Below are positions 57,472 to 64,000 of a stretch of 64,000 bases of DNA, piece after piece. Position 1 is the stretch's first letter, and the number at the start of each line of letters is the position of its first letter. The stretch covers positions 43,873,366 to 43,937,365 of the forward strand of contig NC_088777.1 of NCBI RefSeq assembly GCF_954871325.1. Direction: 5' to 3'. The position numbers and the translations under genes are program-made. The notes under the pieces were generated by a model that saw only the letters and a program-made list of their open reading frames with translations, searched no databases and was not told the origin of the DNA. The stretch comes from Gordionus sp. m RMFG-2023 (taxonomy: Eukaryota > Nematomorpha > Gordioida > Chordodea > Parachordodidae).

Positions 57472-60400
57472 GTTCTCCCCACTATAAATTGAATTCATCG
57501 TGATAACGTAGTGGGGGTTTCGAAACTCTTTTTTCAAGAGTTGTATTCTCATGTTCTGCCTTTTCCACTTCTTCGGTCAACGTAACGGGTATTTCCTTCT
57601 CTTGTGTATGTGCATCCCTCAATTGATCTGTATGCTTGTTTTTAACGATCCCCTCTGATTCCACATCGTACAATATTGCGCCTTTTCGTTGTAACACTTT
57701 TCCTTCATGCCACCCTGCTGTCCTTTCGTTTGCTATCCAAACTTTTTGCTGCTCTTCAAACTCCCGAGGTTCAACACTTCTATCTTTGTAGTACTTTTGT
57801 TTCCATAGAGCGTTTTCCGTCCTTTCTCTCGTTGATAATTTCCACTAATCTAATGTCGTCCTAAGCGACCTTCCAAACATCATCTCGGCAGGGGATTTAC
57901 CAGTAGTTGCATTGGGAGTATTACGGTGAGTAATTTAAATATTCGCTAAATTTAACTGGTCCGGAGTTCCACATCTCCTTCCAGCATAGAAACGCGTCTT
58001 TATCGTCCGTATATATCGTTCAGCCAAACCATTCGATTTGGGGCTATAAGGGGCCGATCTAAAATGTTTTATATTGTTTTTAAAAAGAAACGTTTTGAAT
58101 TCAGATCCAGTAAACTGAGTACCGTTATCTGAGACAATGTAGCGAGGTAACCCAAATCTAGCGAAATAATTACGCAGATTATTTATTACACTCGCCGAAT
58201 TAATATGTGTTAAAATTGCAACTTCAACCCATTTGGTAAAAGCGTCTACGCAAATTAACCAAAACTTTCCAGATACGGGGCCTGTCAAATCAATGTGTAA
58301 TCGTTCCCAAGGTCGGGTAGGAATGTTCCAATTGTATAATGGCACTTCTTTAGCTCCCGGCCTTCCTTCTTGACAACTCTTACAACATTTAACAAAGTCT
58401 TCAACATCAGTATCGAGATTTGTCCAAAAAACGTAATATCTACACAATGATTTTATCCCTACTATCCCAGGATGTCCTCGATGAATCACATATAAAACCT
58501 CCTTTTTTAAAATATATGGAATAATAATTCTATCATTATAAAATAATAATCCTTCTTCGAACGAAATATTATCTTTAAATCGAAATATATTTTTTTACAA
58601 TCTCCGAATAATTATTTATATTATCAATATACCAATGATTTTTTATTAATTTAATAATCTCTTTTAGGTTTATATCATTGCTCGTTTCACTTCTTTACTG
58701 CGAGTGAAAGATAAATCTTCTATTAAATTAATTTTTAATCCTCTGATTTCTTCTTCGATTTTTTTTGTAACATCATTGGTTTTTGCTTTCTCTACCCCCA
58801 AACGGGACAGAGCATCGGCACATTTATTTTGATTACCTGGTCTATAAATTATCTCATAATCATAATTTAATAGTTTCGTCGCCCACCGTATTAAACGGTT
58901 ATTTGTTATTTTGTTAAGATCTCTTTTATCACCTAAAATATATTGTAATGGTTTATGATCAGTAACCAAGATAAAATGTCTTCCAAAAATATATTGATGA
59001 AATTTCTCGATAGCGAATATGATTGCCGAAGCCTCCCGATCAATTGTGGCATAATTCTTTTCAGCTGCCGAAAGTGTCCTCGATGCGTAAGCAATCGGTT
59101 TCTCCTGGCCAGTAAGAAATCGGTGTGCAATAACAGCTCCTAGACCATCTTCGGAAGCGTCATAAGAAATCACGACAGGGATATCGGCTGAATAAGGAAT
59201 TATTCTATCTTCTTTTGACAATATGTTTTTAACTTTAGTAAATATTTCATTTTCTTTAGCTGACCAAAACCAACCAACATTTTTACTCGTTAGTCGGTGT
59301 AAAGGCGCACAAATAGAATGCAAATTTTTAATAAATGCCTCATGATAATTCACTATTCCAAGAAACATTGGAAGGTGTTTTAAAATTTTTTATAGCGCTA
59401 ATCTTATCTTCTGTAGGGTGAATTCCGAAACTGTCAATAACATGACCTAAATAAGTGACTGACTTTTCTCCGATTTTAATTTTATCAATCGTCGTGGTCA
59501 GTCCAGCCTTCTCAAATCTTCTTAATACTTCTTCCAAATTAACTATGTGATCGGAATTATTCTCACCTGCAATAATTATGTCGTCTAAAAATACACTAAC
59601 CATAGGAATTCCCTTTAATAGGTTTTTCATAAAGCGTTGGAATATTATCGGAGCGCTAGTCAAACCAAATGGAATTCTTTGGTATCGGTAATAACCGACA
59701 TGTGTCGAAATTACTAAAAGGTCCCTACATTCTGGACTAACTCCGAATTGTAAAAATGCATCTCTTAAATCTATTGTCGAAAATATTTTACCACCCGCGA
59801 TCTTATTTGTTAGGTCGACGAAAGTTGGTATTAAATCGTTATCGATCGCTAGATATTTGTTGATTGTTAAACGAAAATCTCCGCATATCCGTACGGCACC
59901 GGATTTCTTTAAGATATTAACCGTTGGCGTAGCCCAAGTGATTGGAGTTATTGTTGGATCCACCTTCTCGATAACGCCTTCGTCTAAAAGTCTGTCCAAC
60001 TCAGCTTCAATGGTTCGACGCAACGGAAAAGAAACTCTTCTTGCTGGTAATGCAATCGGTAACGTGTTCGGTTCTATTCGGATGACTGCCTTTTGCAGTT
60101 TGATTTCATCTAATTTTTTTTTAAAAACTTGAGGGAATTTTGAAGCAATCGTATTTAAAGAGGGAACATTCATATTTATTTTATTAATACGAACTTCTTC
60201 CGGTAGTTTTATATCAAATTCTCTGATGAAAGGTATCCCAAAAATAAGGGAATTCTCCCCTTTGACTACCCAAATAAGTAAAAATTTCGAAATATTTTTT
60301 ACTTTGACTTCTACGGTACATTTACCTAGTACTTCGATTTGGATATGATTATAACCCACTAATTTATAAGCCGGTGATAGTTGTGGTCTGCCAATACGAT

Positions 60401-61428
60401 TCCAGGTGACCTCATCAATCACACTACACGCGGCGCCGGTATCAAACTCCATAGCTAGCTGCAACCCATTTATCTTCGCATCGATGGTTGCTTTATTTGA
60501 AAATGACAGGCGAGGTGTCCGTGGCAGAATCATTTGTATGGCCTGGGTTCTACAATCTTTAGCTATGTGGTTTGCCTTACCGCAACGAAAGTATATCACT
60601 TTCTTTTGAATAGAGTTAGGTTTAATACTAGGTCTAAAATTATTATTAGGAATATAATTGTTACTAAAGTGTTTATTATTATTGAATCTATTGACGTTTG
60701 TATAATTATTATTTCTAAAATAATTATTTTTCGAACCCTGTGTTGGCTTATTTTTAATTATTTTATTAACTTCAATCTGGGTTTCATTTTCCAACGAAGA
60801 CAGCGCGATCGCTAAACGCACGGTCTCTTCAAAAGTAATATTGCCTTCGATATACTTTGACCGAAGTTCTTTGTCCAACTCAGGTAAGCCTACTCCTAGG
60901 ATAAATATATCTCTTAAAAGTTCATCAAAAGGCGGTTTAAAATTACAAAGAGAACAGACAGTTTTAACCCTAATTGAAAAGTCAATAATCGTCTCACTGC
61001 ATCTTTTTAACGTAAAAATTTTTTTCCTATTTACGAAAATGCTCGAACTATCCTTGAACACCAAATTTAAGCTTTTTATTAAAGTATCATAATTTATCAT
61101 CTCTAAATTTATTGGAAAGTGAAAGTTCTTAATTTTGATAAGATTGTCTGTTCCGATATAGGCTAAAAGCAGGTCTTTTTTTGTATTTAAATCTATAATA
61201 TTTCTTACTTTATAAATTAACTCCAAGTTAAATAAGTAGTCCTGAATATTTACTTTTTCTTTGACGAATTCTTGAATATGGAATTTAATAGGAACTACTT
61301 CCATTGAGTCTTTAACTTTAATAGGAACTACTTCCATTGAATCTTCAACTTTAATAGGAGCTACTTCCATTGAGTCTTTTACTTTAAATTTAATAAATCA
61401 AATAAATCTCTCTAAAAATCGTCGCCAA

Positions 61429-61600
61429 TGAAGTGTTTTATTAAATAAGTAAAATAGGTAAAGTAAGTAAAAGTATATTTAATACAAAAGATCACGTATA
61501 TATATATAATGAATTCAATCCTTCAGGTTATGTAATTTACAAACGAAAAGTTAATATTATATACAATTTAAATTCAATTTACAATTACATTTATATTACA
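61429..61600 (-). repeat. LTR of the gypsy element (5' LTR in its orientation)
   Basis: Same 172-bp sequence as 57300-57471 with about four substitutions. It is followed outward by the TATAC target duplication. Confidence 0.95.
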
Positions 61601-61605
61601 TATAC

Positions 61606-62299
61606 CTAGGTACATCAGGTATGCCTGCCACACTTTATTCTTAGTGCTACAAGAATAGTCTTCCTGCAATATCAAACTTGTTGAAACAGTTCATTATGGT
61701 GTGATTGGAAAATTTACAAAACTATTAAATGCATGTGGAAGGTCCAAATCTTTGAAAAAGATAGGTGGTAGATAATCGGTAGAAAGTTTCATTAGAATAG
61801 ATTATACGATAGCAGGACTTAATTATTAAGGGAAGTTTACAATACTACTTACCTTTATTAAAAGCTGTCCGGTATGAGCGAAATTTGAGGAAATCTTTCC
61901 TCTGATGATGAATATAATAAGTCATTTAGGCATGAAGATCACGCCCATATTTTATGATGAATATAATAAGTCATTTAGGCATGAAGATCACGCCCATATT
62001 TTATGAACTTATGGATTGAGTTAGGTGTTTGTAAAATAGATTCCAAATATATTAATAAGATAAGCTCTAGTAGTAATACATAATAATACTGCGAAGTCAT
62101 TAAATTTAACATTGAATAACCAAGGTAATGATGATAATTTTTTTTTTTACTAAAGCAAATATTTTTCAGTTTATGATATAACATTGAGTTGGAAGTTTTA
62201 AATTATCTGGGTTAGAAATCCTTAATTATTATGGTTCCATTAGGAATTTTTTTCAAATAAAATACTTCAAAATTTAGCTCCATTTTAAAGGTTATTTAG
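61606..62299. other. Flank with a perfect tandem duplication
   Basis: Mostly unrecognised. A 49-bp unit beginning GATGAATATAATAAGTCATT is repeated exactly at 61907-61955 and 61956-62004. The plus strand around it has a coding-like phrase (YNKSFRHEDHAHI), perhaps a transposase relic, but without a family match. Confidence 0.45.
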
Positions 62300-62570
62300 C
62301 AGGGCCATCACTAGCATTTATAATCTCAAGGAGATCAAAAAATATTTTTTTAATTAATTTCTAAATTACCTTTTTTATTATCTAAAATTATTAAATTTAT
62401 TTTTAATATAAAAAAAAAATTCAAAATTGTTGAGTTTGGACAAACGGGTCCCACTGAGAGGATGATATTGTCAGTGTTCTGGGGTCCGGGATGGTCAATG
62501 ATGGGATCCTAAAGACCGGGTTTGGGTATCGTTTTTGTCATGGTATCCCTGGGACTACCTCGAGAAATTA
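62300..62570. mobile_element. hAT terminus fragment, CAGGGCCATCACTAG
   Basis: The start CAGGGCCATCACTAGCATTT with ATAATCTCAAGGAG matches, with decay, the terminus CAGGGGCGTCGCTAGCCTTT...ACAATCTCAGGGGG of the element at 33391. The other end was not found. A GC-richer patch (62440-62560, GGGTCCGGGATGG and AAGACCGGGTTTGG) follows, of unknown origin. Confidence 0.45.
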
Positions 62571-62571
62571 A

Positions 62572-62892
62572 TGTAACACGAATTTATTTTATTTGTTAAT
62601 CAAACAGTAAAATTTCATATTATGTTATAAACAGCAAAAAAAAACCATCAAATATTTAATGATCACAATTTATTTTTCCTAGATATATAGCCCCCTCCTT
62701 TTTTTTTAATTAAACGAGTATAAACAAATATTAATTTCATTCTTGTCCATCTCGAAAACTCGCTAGAACCAGTTTTGAGGAAGAAATCAAAACAGGCTCG
62801 GTATAAGTGAACAAAGAAAAAATATAGATAATAAACAAGTTATCGTAAAAACAATGAATAATATAAATTATAAACAGTGTTGAAACACAACA
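62572..62892 (-). repeat. Probable LTR of the second retrotransposon
   Basis: About 320 bp. In minus orientation it opens TGTTGTGTTTCAACAC and closes TTCGTGTTACA, next to a purine tract. The partner LTR is outside the window, so the limits rest on the TG/CA ends and the adjacent tract. Confidence 0.5.
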
Positions 62893-62994
62893 CTCCTCCC
62901 CGCTTAACTTTTACTACCGCCGCACAGCCAGATCAGGGCAGATTGCAGGCCAAAAATTCATTTTACAACCCCCCCCCCCCAAAAGAAGAAAGAA

Positions 62995-63285
62995 TGGCAT
63001 ACGCCGTACCGCTGAATTAGAGCGGTGTTCAGTTAGGCACATAAAAACATCTAACAAAATAAACGGCATAGTTGCACCGCGGTGTCAGGGCGGATTTTAA
63101 TCCTAAGTTAATTTAATTAAGCACATAATTAAAAACCAAAAAAATAATAATAACGGCATACGCCGTACCGCTGAATTAGAGCGGTGTTTATCCTAAGTTC
63201 ATTTACTTAGACACATAAAAACATCTAACAAAAATAACGGCATTGCCGCACTGCGGTGTCAGGGCGGATTTAATCCTACTAAGAT
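62995..63285. repeat. Two-copy tandem repeat inside the LTR element
   Basis: Units of about 150 bp share GGCATACGCCGTACCGCTGA, ATTAGAGCGGTGTT, CACATAAAAACATCTAACAAA and GCGGTGTCAGGGCGGATTT. Each unit contains short inverted motifs (CGGCATACGCCG, CCGCACTGCGG) that could form hairpins. It lies between the gag-like segment and the LTR. Confidence 0.7.
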
Positions 63286-64000
63286 AAAAAAAACTCGGGG
63301 GGGGGGGGGGAGAAGGTATATATAAAAAAAAGGTAAAGTATATAAAAAAAAACAAAAAGGAAAAAAAGGGTTATAATACGATAAAAAAACGGTGTTTGGA
63401 CTTCTATTCTCCTCCACACTTAAATACTGCTATTCAGGGGAGGGGTTTCTGATGGTCTTGTGAGTTTCCTTTCGTAGATTGAGCCTGCTCGTTCGCAGTA
63501 GCTACGGTTTGCCCCTTGGGTCGGGGGAGTAGATTGATAGGATGTTGCAGGGAAACTGTTGTATGTTTGTCTAAGTGGCAGGCGATTGGTAATGGCCACG
63601 GTTACAACACTTTTAACAAGTGGGATTCTTATTACGTTGCATATTCTGGTGTTGTGAGTATTGTGATTGTTATATCTTGTGGCTATATGGTTAAGGCTAT
63701 TATGGGTTCCATGAATTGTTTTGGTTCAGAGATTCCGCTATCTCCCAAGTTTGGGCTATTTTTAGCTTTCCCTTAAACGTTAAATCATCACACGTAATTA
63801 CTCGACCTCGAATTCCAAATGATCGAATTTCGGCTCCGAATTGGGATGACAGGAATATATTTCAGCTGTGGCCTAGGTTGCATTACGTGGCTAACGTAAT
63901 CAAAGCATTTGCATATTCGGTAATGGTTTTCACATCCTGTTGTATACGATGGCGAAGTTTATCAATTGCTAGTCCTTGGATACTATTATTGTTGCCTAAA

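Larger units (their letters stand above)
57300..61600 (-). mobile_element. Ty3/gypsy LTR retrotransposon
   Basis: A 4.3-kb element in minus orientation, bounded by 172-bp LTRs that start TG and end CA, and flanked by a TATAC duplication (57295-57299 and 61601-61605). A primer-binding-site-like TGGCGACGAT follows the 5' LTR and a purine tract (GTGGGGAGAA) precedes the 3' LTR. Parts in order are gag (about 61370-60540, with a zinc-knuckle region), protease (DTGAACS, about 60440), reverse transcriptase (FLDDII, about 59585), RNase H (YDASEDGLGAVIA) and integrase (about 58490-57940). It looks nearly whole with a few breaks. The LTRs differ at about 4 of 172 positions, so insertion is comparatively recent. 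Confidence 0.93.
62572..64000 (-). mobile_element. Second LTR retrotransposon, running off the window
   Basis: A probable 3' LTR at 62572-62892 (TG...CA in the minus orientation) is preceded by a purine tract GCGGGGAGGAG. Upstream lie a short tandem repeat block (about 62995-63285) and, at about 63990-63690, a minus-strand gag/capsid-like segment with LRHRIQQDVKTITEYANALI and GKLKIAQTWEIAESL. No polymerase region is seen in the window, so the element is incomplete here; its 5' part lies beyond the right edge. Ty3/gypsy-like on the capsid pattern. Confidence 0.6.

Noticed and set aside
59857-61092. Several plus-strand frames of 67-93 codons across the gypsy element
   Set aside because: They are complementary-strand shadows of the retroelement's coding region.
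63516-63776. 86-codon plus-strand frame near the right edge
   Set aside because: It lies antisense to the capsid-like segment of the LTR element and shows no family resemblance of its own.
1-64000. A coherent multi-gene defence or biosynthetic system
   Set aside because: The host genes are unrelated single genes with animal-type introns; everything else supportable is mobile-element material or repeats.

Overview
This is a strongly AT-rich stretch of a eukaryotic nuclear genome, almost certainly from an invertebrate animal. Two host genes can be rebuilt exon by exon with canonical GT-AG introns and consistent reading phases, and a fragment of a third is present. One of them is a receptor guanylate cyclase with a kinase-homology domain, a family characteristic of metazoans. 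I cannot name the species.

Layout. At 2.0-2.25 kb (minus strand) lie two exons of cytosolic cysteinyl-tRNA synthetase. From 2.7 to 19 kb the window is almost entirely mobile-element debris: hAT transposons and MITEs, an APE-type LINE (9.4-15.3 kb) split by a whole hAT element and by a tRNA-derived SINE, and a dispersed repeat present as two inverted copies. From 31.9 down to 20.4 kb (minus strand) runs a complete 23-exon REV3 gene, the catalytic subunit of DNA polymerase zeta, predicted at about 1,525 residues. From 32.7 to 38.4 kb follows a second block of nested hAT elements and a Tc1/mariner remnant. From 51.7 down to 39.2 kb (minus strand) runs a complete 12-exon receptor guanylate cyclase gene of about 820 residues, whose introns are swollen by transposons; one hAT MITE there carries a long (TTTCA)n(TTTTA)n array. 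From 52 to 57 kb there are only unrecognised remnants. A Ty3/gypsy LTR retrotransposon fills 57.3-61.6 kb, and part of a second LTR element runs off the right edge.

The host genes show no sign of working together: one serves translation, one translesion DNA synthesis and one cGMP signalling. The dominant theme is transposon load, mostly hAT, with several insertions still bearing perfect 8-bp target-site duplications. Exons were joined by eye from splice signals, phase and family similarity; no database search was possible. I found no convincing undescribed multi-gene system. The best leads are the altered cyclase active site, the pentanucleotide array inside a MITE, the compact REV3 with a candidate REV7-binding motif, and a broken duplicate of a REV3 exon.
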